Source: Adiantum capillus-veneris (lineage: Eukaryota > Streptophyta > Polypodiopsida > Polypodiales > Pteridaceae). Taken from it: DNA of 64,000 nucleotides. The notes below the pieces were generated by a model that saw only the letters and a list, made by a program, of their open reading frames with translations, was not told the DNA's origin and did no database searches. Each line of letters opens with the position of its first letter. The first letter of the stretch is position 1. Of this stretch, positions 47,080-57,206 are shown one piece after another. The position numbers and the translations under genes are program-made. The stretch lies in NCBI GenBank assembly GCA_014529385.2, contig CM043967.1, forward strand, positions 10,047,501 through 10,111,500, written 5' to 3'.

Positions 47080-48560
47080 GTGGTTTCTAATCCAACTCAC
47101 AATGATTTATCTTTTATGATTGATGAGTATGCTACTGACCCTGACTTTAAAGATGTAATGGCATCCCTTGCTTTGGGGAAGAAAGAGGAACCATTCACCT
47201 TGCAAGATGGTTATCTTCTCCATGGCAATAGGCTATGTGTTACCCACTCCCTTTGTGAGAAAGTCATGTATGAATCCCATGCTCCTCCCTATGCTGGGCA
47301 TAGAGGCATTCAACCTACTCTTCAAGGAGTAGAGACGTACTTCTATTGGCCTACCATGAAAGCGGACATACAAGAGTATGTTTCAAAATGTGTGGTATGC
47401 CAAAAGACTAAGTATGATAGAGGGAAGAAACCTAGATTACTCCAGCTATTACCAATCCCTAATTCACCATGGGAGAGTATATCCATGGATTTTGTCTTTG
47501 GATTACCCAAGTATATCCATGGGAATACGAGAAAATGGACAATAGTCGACAAGTTTAGCAAGCAAGCACACTTTATTACTATCAAAAAGACTATTAAGAC
47601 ACACCAAATGGCAACCATTTTCATATCTCATATTTTCAAACACCATGGATTACCAACATCCATTGTGCGAGATAGAGATCCTAGAATAACCAGTAGTTTT
47701 TGAAAATGTCTCTTTGAAAATCTAGGTACAAGATTGAATTTCTCTTCAGTCTATCACCCACAAACGGATGGCCAAAGTGAGATAGCCAGGCTTACAATAC
47801 TTAATCTACTAAAGACTTTTGTTACAGAAGTAGACCAACACTCACAATGGGAGAAGTACTTACCCCTTGTAGAGTATGCGTACAATAATATTGTCTATAC
47901 TACTACGGGAAAAGCACCTTTTGAGATCATAGATGGATGACCTAAAAGTCCCTTGCTACTTAAAGTATATGGGAAGATCCTCCCTGCTGATGAGTATAGC
48001 CGTGACCTACAAGAGTCTTTTCAAAAGGTTATGGAGGCTATATCCATCTCTCAACAAAGGCAAAAATCTACTGTTGACAAGCACAGAACGGATTTAACAT
48101 TCAAATAAAATGATTGAATCTTACTTTTTCCCAAGGCTTGATTGAGGCAAACGACATGAAAAATTCCTACAGGCCATCAAAAGTATTATGCTAAATTAGT
48201 AGAAAGATACTATGGTCCTTTTTAAATCTTGAAGGCATGACATGGCTTATCAACTCAAGTTTCTCAACCATTGGCTCATACATAATGCTTTTCATGTGAG
48301 CCTACTTAAGCTTTACAAAGAAGATCCACCAAGAGAACCAATTATTGAAGAGCCTCCAAAAATCAAAGACCAAGAAGAGGTGCTATAACCCGAATCTATC
48401 CTTCAACATGAAGACAAGGTACTATGACATAATAAGATTATCCGATTGTATCTTATTAAGTTCAAAAATTATCCTTTTGAAGAGGTTAGATGGATGCAAG
48501 GAATACAACTTAAGGATAGTATGAACCTTGTTGATGTTTACAATGTTGCACTAGAGTAAG
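47080..48560 (+). pseudogene. Ty3-gypsy integrase with chromodomain-like tail
   Basis: The HHCC zinc finger is seen as YAGHRGIQPTLQGVETYFYW and CVVCQKTKYDRGK. The DDE core has WESISMDFVFGLPK, SIVRDRDPRITSSF and YHPQTDGQSE, with both Asp and the Glu present. A TGA at 47,701 replaces the Trp of 'SSFWK', and a TGA at 47,938 replaces the Arg of 'xGRPKxP'. Near 48,388-48,559 a chromodomain-like end reads PESILQHEDKVL, stop, HNKIIRLYLIKFKNYPFEEV, RWMQ. Such tails steer integration to chromatin marks in chromoviruses. Confidence 0.9.
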
Positions 48561-48909
48561 CAAATATAAATGCTTTCTAAATGAGCAATGTTTTTTCTTA
48601 TAAGAGTAATCCTCCTTTGTGCACAAATTTAAATAGTATGCATGCTTAGAATTATGTTTGTGATGACGACGTCACTCAAACACCAAGTAGAGTTTGTCAC
48701 TCTAATTTGGGAGTATGATATAAACTAAAGAGCAGACATGCTTGTGGCAGCTATGTCTCCCATGCATCAAATGGACTAGTCATTCATTCTGGAATGAAAT
48801 CGCGGGTGAAAAGGGATCCTCTACCCGCTAAGATATGTAGATTAATGACTAAGACTTTATCTCTTCTACCTCATAGTCGAGGACGACTATGATTTCAAGA
48901 GAGACATAA

Positions 48910-49573
48910 TGTCATAAAATCTTATATCTAACCAGCCCAAATGATCCTCTCATATTAAACGATCATTTAATGTGGGAGAATAAACGAGAACAAAGGTTAG
49001 AATATAGACCTGTGCTTATGGATCTCTCTCAACAGGGGGCCAAGGTTAAAGGGGTTCAAATGACAGATGGTATGTTAAAGAGCAATGCTACCTAATGGAG
49101 CTTAAAGACTTTAGGGCTAGCTTCATTAAAGACCTCCAAAAGTCCTATGATCTTAGGCAAGCTATGGCTGACCTTGAGGTGGCAACCCTGCCCAAGCATG
49201 AGATGCTTGTCGGCTTGCTAACTAAAGTGCTTCAAGTGTTTGTGGGAACCTTGTCTAACGCTTGAGGTGATTTTCATGCTTAAAATGACTAAGGTTCTTG
49301 AAGTGTTCAATTCAAAGATAAACTCTCAAGAGGCATAAACAGTTTCCATGCTTAATTGACTAAGTGCTCATTTGTTAAATTTCAACCAAATGACTTAAGA
49401 AGCATAAAAGACAACTCAAAATCCTCCACATGTGGCCCTCATGATGTGCTTGAATCCTATTGGATAGGCTTTAAAGAGGTCTAATGAGAATTTAGATGCA
49501 AATAAATAAATAATTAAGTTCTTTCTCTCAAAGAGGAAAAAGAGGACACATGTCCACATGATATAATTAAATA

Positions 49574-49610
<37 letters not shown>

Positions 49611-50396
49611 GTGTACCAAGCATGAGAGGGGGGTATAATCTCCCACACACACAAACATGAGAGAGAGAGAGAGGTGTGTACCAAGCATGAGAGGGGGGTA
49701 TACTCTCCCACATACACACAAACACACACATTCTCTCATTGTGTGGAGTTCAAAGTGCAAAAGCTCCATCTCCTTCTCCAAGCTTGTTGAGAAGTGGAGA
49801 GCCTACACCAACACTCTTGGATATGGAATGAAAATCCAACCAAGAGCCATGCTTCAATGCTTAAGCTTGCCATCTTCTTCATCTTCATTACTGTGTTATC
49901 ATGTTGTGCTAAGCAAGAAGAGTGATGATAAGTGAGGAACTATTTCTTTCTCCTATGGATGATTCTTCTTCCTCTTCCCTACCCTTATTCCTCGCTAGCT
50001 CTCTCCACCTTCAGAGGTGTTTGAGGCCTTGGGACTGAGGCTTGGGATAGTTAATACTTTTTGCAAAGTTTATGTTATGCTTGTGATGCATGAAGCTTTC
50101 CATCTTTATTGCATCACATAGATCACAAGGAACACAAAGATTGTATTGTATCAAGTCTCTCTTGATGGGAGAATCTATAATACAAATTCCTTTTGGAGGG
50201 GGAACCAGCTCCAAGTAAATCCAGTCCTCAACTATTGTCATGTTCTTTAATATTCTCTCTCTTGCAAAAGTATGCCAAGTTAATTAAGTACTATGTTTAT
50301 GTTGCTACCATCAATTTCAAAGTAATCTCACAAAAATGCTCACTCTAATTCTCTTAATTCCACTATCCTCAAAGTTCATATGCCATTTCCATTACA
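48910..50396 (+). repeat. 3' LTR of the Ty3-gypsy element (1,487 bp)
   Basis: Same ends as the 5' LTR. It is longer mainly because of a duplicated GA-rich block of about 68 bp at 49,578-49,730 (GAGGTGTGTACCAAGCATGA twice), which the 5' LTR lacks. Confidence 0.92.
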
Positions 50397-51188
50397 TTTA
50401 GCTTGGTTAAATCTATGTGCCTGTAGCTCCACTTCATCATCAAATGCCCCACAAAGCTTCAGTAGCAACCAATGACTCTACTATTCAATACCTCATCATC
50501 AACACCACCCCTTGCATTGACGCCTCCACATACCAATCACATGCGGGCTTAAAGCCATAAATTTGGTTTTTGGTCCTTGTTCCCACTTGAATGTTTTACA
50601 ACTAAGAGGGTTTGGATATCAAAAATAGCAACCAATGACTCTACTACTGAGAATCTACTTCAGTAGCAACCAATGACTCTACTATTCAATACCTCATCAT
50701 CAACACCGCCCCTTGCATTGACGACTCCACATACCAATCACATGCGGGCTTAAAGCCATAAATTTGTTTTTTGGTCCTTGTTCCCACTTGAATGTTTTAC
50801 AACTAAGAGGGTTTGGATATCAAAAATATATTTGACACCATGAGTATTTTGTAAACCGATACTTTGCATGTGTGTCTCAAACCTCTTCTTTGCACCATAT
50901 AAGCACAAAATTCATCTCAAAGAAAAACGTCACAATAAGGCCATAATGCACATGGCATTACTTACATGCAATGTATGTGTTATATAATCTTGAGAATACC
51001 AAAAGCCCTACTAGCACCAACCTTTATGCATTTGCACAAATTTTCATCCACATTTGCATTGGATATACAACCCAATCCCTTTTGGCTTCACAAAGAGGAC
51101 AAAATTTGTACAAGGATCAAACACTAGCCGACTTTGGGCAAGGCCATCCTCACTTGCACACATCGTCACACATTCCATGCTGACATCG
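50397..51188. repeat. Right flank of the Ty3-gypsy element with a 210-bp tandem duplication
   Basis: 50,457-50,625 and 50,667-50,835 repeat CTTCAGTAGCAACCAATGAC, CATCACATGCGGG-like and TTGGTCCTTGTTCCCACTTG almost unchanged. The remainder (50,836-51,188) shows no gene. Confidence 0.85.
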
Positions 51189-51777
51189 TGTCATAAAATC
51201 TAATATCTAACTTTCCCAAATTATTTTTTCATATAGAACTGGCCATTTAAAATGGGAAGATAAAGGGAGGAAGAGTCCAATATTAATATGTGCTATTGGA
51301 CTTATCTCAATAGAGGACCAAGAGGAGAGATAGGCTATCAAAGAGCAATGTAAACTCAATGAAGATTTAAATGGCCTTAGGGTAATCTTCATTAAGCTTC
51401 CAAAGGGTAGTGCTAGCATCCATTGGGCCTAGTATTAATGGAAAATTCTATTGCTAGCTCTAGGTATTTTAGACCATGCAATATGATCTCTAAGGTTGCT
51501 ATGGACCTTCAAGTGACCAAGTTTCCTCCCCACTTGCATGGGGAAAGTCCCTCTTGTAGGGAGATGAGAGAGAAGATAGTCACACACTTTAGGACTCACC
51601 CCTTTCACTTCCTTGATGCTATTGGGCAGCCTACCTGGGGGACCAATGAGGGTTGAATATTCCATGAGCTAGCTTGAATCTCATTGGATAGCCCAACTTG
51701 AGAGAAAATGAGAATTTATCTTTATTTAACTAAATAATTAAGCTCTCTTCTCAAAGAGGAAATGGACACTTGTCACA
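51189..51777 (+). repeat. Third, diverged LTR fragment of the same Ty3-gypsy family
   Basis: It starts TGTCATAAAATCTAATATCT like the two LTRs and follows their first ~620 bp with many changes. It ends ACACTTGTCACA exactly where the giant element's gag resumes. No partner LTR is visible at the left junction. Confidence 0.75.
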
Positions 51778-51784
51778 ATAGAGG

Positions 51785-53047
51785 CCACTTCAAGGTCAAT
51801 ATCAAGTATTGCCACAACAACCAATACGTCCATGTGACAGATGTGGTAGTAGTGATCACTTGATTAAGGATTTTCCACACCATGATATCATGATAAATGC
51901 ATATTGTAATGAGTGTGCAGTCACACATATGATTTTGGATTGTCCTAAGCATCCAAGAAAGAAAGGTAAAATGCAACCACATGTTACCTTTCCTTCTACC
52001 AGCAAATCAGAGAAAGAACGAGCCGCAATAAAAGGAGAGACGAAAACAACAACAGAGCAAGAAACAATTGCAAAAGAACAGGTGCTTAAACAACAAGAAG
52101 ATGAAAGTAAGCAAGTTGCTCCAGTAAACGTTGTCACAAGAGCACAAGAAAAAGTGCAAGAGCAGAATCCTACAGATGGAGAGACTAGTAAGAGTTCCAA
52201 AAGCCGTAGAAACTCTAGACGAGCAAGAAGGACTAGAATGAAAGCGAGACTAGAAAGGGAGAAAGGAGAAGAAAATGTTGTTACAGCTGAGTTGGAAACA
52301 ACTCAAGAGCAAAAGACACAGCAAAGGGAAGCTAAAACCCTTAAACCAGCTGAAGCACCCAAGAGTGCTAGTTCAGGAGGATCTGTCCTAGTGGACAAAG
52401 TGAATGAGCCTTTAGACGCGATTTTACAGGCTTATGAGGCTAGATTGGCAAATAGACAGACCTTAGAACAAAGATGGATGACCCATCCTTATCCTGAACT
52501 AGAGAAGCAGAGACTAGAAATGTGTAAGCAACTCATTGAAACTGCTCAAGCATTGCTAGAATCACCTCCGCCAGAAGTGAAGGATAGGATAGTCACCCCA
52601 GTGCACAAAGATGAGAGCATTAAAGTAGACGGATTGCCTAGAGAAGAGGTAGATCATAGGGAAGAACCACTGCCAAGGTCGCAAGACTCGAGGGTAGTCC
52701 AAAATACAACAGATGAATCAATGAGGGATTTCCCACCCTATGTTCCTATAGTTGAGGAGCACTGGCCAGAGGAGTTATGGAAGGTTGTCTGAGATGCCCA
52801 AAAAAGAGAAGAGGATGCTGGACCAGCACCATTTCATGAAATCACATTAGATAGACCACAAATGAGTATTGATGTGAGGTCATATCATGGTGACGTAGGA
52901 TCGATAGCCTCCAAAGACAGTAGACCTGCATCGTTAAGAACTTTGCCACAGTACATGGGAGATTTTGAGGCAAATTCTGAGATTGTGAGAGTTCCATCAA
53001 AGAGGCTAGGGGGGGACAAAAGAATTGGACACAAAAATTTTGACTGA
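51785..53047 (+). CDS. Gag C-terminal part of the giant element, with one in-frame TGA
   Basis: The open frame begins PLQGQYQVLPQQPIRPCDRC. Two further zinc-knuckle-like motifs follow: CDRCGSSDHLIKDF, where the last Cys is Phe, and CNECAVTHMILDC (CX2CX3HX4C). Then comes a long charged, coiled-coil-prone region rich in Glu, Lys and Gln, with VAPVNVVTRAQEK and a basic patch SRRNSRRARRTRMKARLERE. A TGA at 52,790 follows EELWKVV, and the same frame continues (DAQKREEDAGPAPFHEITLD) to 53,047. It fits the nucleocapsid and linker region between capsid and protease. The TGA could be a point mutation or a read-through stop. No ATG is needed, because this is the continuation of the interrupted gag. Confidence 0.7.
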
Positions 53048-54083
53048 CTTGCTATCCACGCAAGTGAAGTGCACAATTACGTTGGCAGAACTTTTGAAAA
53101 TCAGGCCAAGTATGTGGACGGATATAGGAAAATTCTTGGAAAAAATTGGGATCAAAAGCCCGTTAAGGTTCCTATAAAAAGAGCTAGATGAGATCGACAA
53201 GCCTAGATCAAATGTAAGACCGGTACCTCTGAACAAAGTAGGAGAGTACTGTGAAGGAGAAGATGGTAATGCCACTTTACCTGTCGAATACAATGGGATT
53301 GAAACGAAAGCTATACTTGACAGCGGAGCAGGAATTGCCATAGCAACAAAACGAATATGGGAGAAATGGGGTAGGCCCGCCTTTAGAACAACTAGAATAA
53401 AATTACAGTTAGCGGATGGGCATGTGGAAAGACCCATGGGGATTGCAAAAGCTACTCTCCAACTACACTCACAGAATGTCAAAGCAAAATTCTTGGTGGT
53501 AGATTCTCGACAAATGGGAACACACTTGATTTTTTCCAAGCCATGGGCACAAGTCTTTGAAAACGAGCCTGAATCTTCAATAATGGTCATCACGACAAGC
53601 TATCAAGTGGCAACAGAGGTCAAGCCTACAACAATTCAAAGATTCTTGGCTATTGAAAAAGGCAAAGCTAAAGTAAGCCCACAGTCTCTAGCCGAGCCAA
53701 TGCAAGTGCAAGACAAAGCCTCTACATCAAAAGCCAAACCATCAACAAAACAATGGAAACCCAAGCAAAAAGTCTATCAACCAAAGTTTCCATCGCCCGA
53801 AAGTCTCCAAAGGAAGTCAAAACAGGTCAACCAAGTGCTAGTATCCAAGGCACAGATTAAAGTTAATGATCCAATTTGGATACAATCACAGGAACAACCT
53901 CAACAAGTGCTAGTATCCAAGGCACAGATTAAAGTTAATGATCCAATTTGGATACAATCACAGGAACAACCTCAACAAGCACAAGTAACAGGATGGATCA
54001 CATCAAGCGAGTCAATTATTGCACAAGGCTACAAGAAAGGAAATTCAGATGTTTGGGTAAACAAGCCCAAGATAATAGCCTAG
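53020..54083 (+). CDS. Aspartic protease and linker ORF of the giant element
   Basis: A frame change at the G7 run (about 53,009-53,015) leads to LDTKILTDLLSTQVKCTITL and a TAA near 53,179. The retropepsin core then reads GIETKAILDSGAGIAIATKR, with the DSG catalytic triplet intact, and IKLQLADGHVERP and THLIF follow. Retropepsins cut the Gag polyprotein inside particles. After the domain come a Lys/Gln-rich linker and a 24-codon duplication, QVLVSKAQIKVNDPIWIQSQ (72 bp twice, 53,832-53,903 and 53,904-53,975). The ORF ends with GWITSSESIIAQGYKKGNSD VWVNK, first of a set of related motifs. No reverse transcriptase follows, which is unusual for an element with gag and protease. Confidence 0.72.
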
Positions 54084-54101
54084 CGATATCCATCCCATGA
54101 C

Positions 54102-54938
54102 AACCACTCAGTCAGGAATCAACAAAGCCGTCAACGTCAATCACATAAGTCAACCAAGAGAAAGGATAGGTACAGAAAGCAAAAGAGAAGGTCTTCCACT
54201 GGACAAACCATACGACAAGTCTGGGTAATGAAATCAGAATTCTACAAGACTACCCAACAAAGTCAAGTGAAGATCACCTCCAAGCAAGTCCAAAGATTCA
54301 TTCCAGTCGAGTTACTCGAAGCACAAGGATTCTATGAGGGTAACTTTCAAATCTGGTTACCTAAGGTAGTAGCTTATCAAGGAATCACCCAGGAAAAGCA
54401 AGAAACATCAAGAAATGAAGAGCAGCCACCCGCTACACCCAAGAGTACTACAAACTATAAATGGATCCCTCGTCAATTACTACAAGAGCAAGGCTTTTAC
54501 AAAAGTAACAGCCATATTTGGAAATTAAAGACAAGGTACCATCAAGTCAAAGAAGAAACAAGGCAAGTGGCAAAGGAGATCACACCAGGCCCAAGAACAA
54601 TGTGGGCTCCAAAATCCGCGATTGAGGCTCAACAACAAGAAAGATACACAACTCCTTTACAGCCTCTTAACAACAAAAAGAAAGCAACGGTAAATGCGGA
54701 GGTCACAGTTTTGAAGAACACTATCTGGAAGAAGAAGACTTCATCAACCATTGCTTCAACATCAATACCTGTCTCATCAAGCGACCACAATTTGCTACCA
54801 AGGAATGAAGAGCAGATATATGCCAATGTATTGGACAACATGGCATCTCAAACAGAAACTAACGAGAAAAGCCTAAACATCAAAAGCATATGGAATTGGA
54901 TTTCAGGCCGCGATCAGGTAAGTCCAAGTCGCCATTAA
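54102..54938 (+). CDS. C-terminal repeat ORF of the giant element, function unknown
   Basis: This frame follows the TAG at 54,081. It starts with a basic stretch (NQQSRQRQSHKSTKRKDRYR) and carries copies of a motif W-I-P-x4-LL-x2-QGFY-x2-N-x2-IW-x2-K. RFIPVELLEAQGFYEGNFQI lies near 54,294 and KWIPRQLLQEQGFYKSNSHI near 54,461; degenerate copies VWVMKSEFYKTTQQ (54,222) and MWAPKSAIEAQQQ (54,600) flank them. With the copy ending the protease ORF there are about five, mostly 120-230 bp apart. I know no domain of this form. RT, RNase H and integrase are absent. The frame runs into AG|GTAAGT at 54,917, a consensus splice donor, and reaches a stop 20 bases later. An RNA-binding, structural or envelope-like role are all possible and none is supported. 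Confidence 0.6.
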   Translation, partial: NHSVRNQQSRQRQSHKSTKRKDRYRKQKRRSSTGQTIRQVWVMKSEFYKTTQQSQVKITSKQVQRFIPVELLEAQGFYEGNFQIWLPKVVAYQGITQEKQETSRNEEQPPATPKSTTNYKWIPRQLLQEQGFYKSNSHIWKLKTRYHQVKEETRQVAKEITPGPRTMWAPKSAIEAQQQERYTTPLQPLNNKKKATVNAEVTVLKNTIWKKKTSSTIASTSIPVSSSDHNLLPRNEEQIYANVLDNMASQTETNEKSLNIKSIWNWISGRDQVSPSRH

Positions 54939-56130
54939 ACTTACATGGCATAAGAGTCTAGAGTCGGGGAGCTAAGCCACTAAATGAGCAAAGTGTCAGA
55001 CCCAAGCTTCAAGTAATATTTTTCTGTGGTCTATGAGTCTAGCTAATAGGTATAAGCTCAAGCTGGAGAGTTAAGCATACATAAAGTCATGTCGCTCATG
55101 CTGGAAGAGGTGAGCATAAGAGTCAAAGTCCATATCATATCTAAGGTGGAGAAGGCGGAGTAGTCCAAAACAAAAACACTCACTCACTTGACACAGTGAG
55201 GAAAAGTGGAGCAAAAACCCTTCTTGTGAGTAGTGAAATCTTTTGAAGCACTCATGCTATATGTTTTGCTCACTACACTAACTCCATGAAGAACCCATCA
55301 ATACTCTTCTCTCGCACCGCATCTTGTTCAACATGCATAACTCTGTGCAAGCATATAGTTGTCCCATCAATGGACATATGCATTAGGCACTCTTTTTGAT
55401 TCCACCCATGCACTTACACAAACAAATGACGATGACCAAGCGGAAATAGGTTTTATGAGCCTTTGCTCAATAACAATGACTCTGACTTCAAGCTACTAAC
55501 ACTTATCCATGTATATCAAGACCATACTAGTAGCCATATGGCCATATGTACTTTAACCAGCATAACTCTATAACATCAGAACCTAAGTACATATAGCCTC
55601 ACATTTAATTATGACTAAAGACATTTTTTCCCACTGGGTTTTTCCCTTTAGTCTTATCCACGTATCCAAGACCTTCATTTTGTATATACGCTATATTTTA
55701 CTTTTACTCTTTTATTTTTTATAACAACAAAAACAAGAAGAACCACGATATCCCCACACTACTAATTGCAAATCTACTGACAAGTCAAAAGGGAGAGGCC
55801 AAAAAACAGTTTGACAGAGCTTCAAGTCAACTTACAGGTACGACTTCCAGATAACAACCACAGGAAAAGAAAACTAGAGCACAATGACAACGACCTGTTG
55901 AACCAACAAGTCGATACAACCTCATGCAAATCAAGATACAACAACCAATCGGAGGGGGAGAGTTCCAGGCTTCAAATACACTACAGGTATAACTTCAAGA
56001 CAGCTTTAACATCACGCAAAGCGACCAACTACAGAAGAGGCCGCCACAACAACTTCAACCAACACCAAGACATCAAGAACTCGTCAAGGCCATCAAAGAC
56101 ATAGGGTCTTGTCGGGGACGACAAGAATTC
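54939..56130 (+). other. 3' region of the giant element with splice acceptors and a second polypurine tract
   Basis: No long conserved frame. CTTACAG (AG at 55,836-55,837) and CACTACAG (55,985-55,986) are candidate acceptors for the donor at 54,917. A frame of about 97 codons at 55,811-56,104 is Gln/Asn/Arg-rich. GGAGGGGGAGAG at 55,951-55,962 is identical to the polypurine tract beside the 3' LTR. Confidence 0.55.
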
Positions 56131-56142
56131 GGAGGGGGAGAG
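56131..56142 (+). promoter_or_regulatory. Polypurine tract
   Basis: GGAGGGGGAGAG directly precedes the 3' LTR and would prime plus-strand synthesis. Confidence 0.9.
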
Positions 56143-57201
56143 TGTTGAAAGGACACCCTTTCAACAACGTTTACATAAAGATTCCTCAAAGATTTTGTTA
56201 AGATTCCACATGAAGATGGTGATGAAGTAATGAAGATGAAGATGGGTGCTGCAACATGAAGATATGAGTTCAGGGACGTCATCGAATATCCCGTTATTAT
56301 TATTTTGAGTCATTACGGCCACTTTTGTAATGTTTACGGGAGCCTCACATTTTAAATCGGCGATTGTATTTTGGCCGCAGATGCTTGTATAATGAGTAAA
56401 GCCAACTCAGTTTCTTGTAATTAAGCTCTGTAGAATCCTAGGGACAATTCAGGTCATTTGGCCGGACATTAGGTTTGAAGGCTTAGTATATAAGCTAAAA
56501 CGTAAGGCTTTGTAAAAAACACATTACGTTATCTCAAATAATATACAGTCGTGGGTTCTGCAGCACAGAGTAGTGAGCTTCACGCGCACACACTGTCGCG
56601 CACACTAATCACATTGCAGATATGAGAGTAAGAGCGTGTTAGCATCGAGGAGCTCTCCGTGTCGACGCAAGGAATGCAAGCCGAGGACCACATCGTGAGC
56701 CCGCCTGCTACGAGCTATATTTGGTCGTAAGTACCTGAAACGACATCCGTTCTAAATGATCGAGTAGTCGTTACAATCAGGGCGAGAAGCTCTTCATGTT
56801 AATGTCTTTGTAGCTCAGTTCCGGACACTTTGGAAATTGCTATTTTGAGTCTATCGCGACAACGATTAGAGGTCTTACATTTATGGTTTTCAGGGTTTAG
56901 GTGTTTGGCCACATAGGATATGTCCTTGTGAGTCTTACCCTCCGATTTCGAATCATTCTGATATGATTTGAGACTGTTTCGAGCTTGTAGTATTTCGTAG
57001 GATGCGTTGTCTGTTTCTTTGCTTTATGGTAGTGTTGTGGTAGGATTAGTGACTGTAGAGTGTTGTTCGTGTCTAGCTCAGGGTTGACAACCCAGAGATT
57101 GCCTCCATGCCCTAGTCGGGTCAGCTACATCCTCGAATTGACAGTTTGTTGGTCTGTGTTCTCGCTATGGTCCATCGTTCGTCGCGGCGTACCCGCTAAC
57201 A
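56143..57201 (+). repeat. 3' LTR of the giant element (1,059 bp)
   Basis: It begins TGTTGAAAGGACACC and ends GTACCCGCTAACA. It is collinear with the 5' LTR, including the TATA box and the AGTCTATCGCGAC half-palindrome (56,848-56,860). Confidence 0.95.
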
Positions 57202-57206
57202 AACGG
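57202..57206. repeat. Target site duplication AACGG, right copy
   Basis: Identical to 24,763-24,767. Confidence 0.95.

Larger units (their letters stand above)
42095..50396 (+). mobile_element. Decayed Ty3-gypsy retrotransposon (8.3 kb) with both LTRs
   Basis: The LTRs are 42,095-43,514 and 48,910-50,396, both TGTCATAAAATC...CCATTTCCATTACA. TTTA flanks the pair on both sides (4-bp duplication). The order primer site, gag, protease, RT, RNase H, integrase, chromodomain-like tail is that of the gypsy superfamily. Many nonsense and frameshift changes and clear LTR divergence make it an old, dead copy. Confidence 0.93.
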
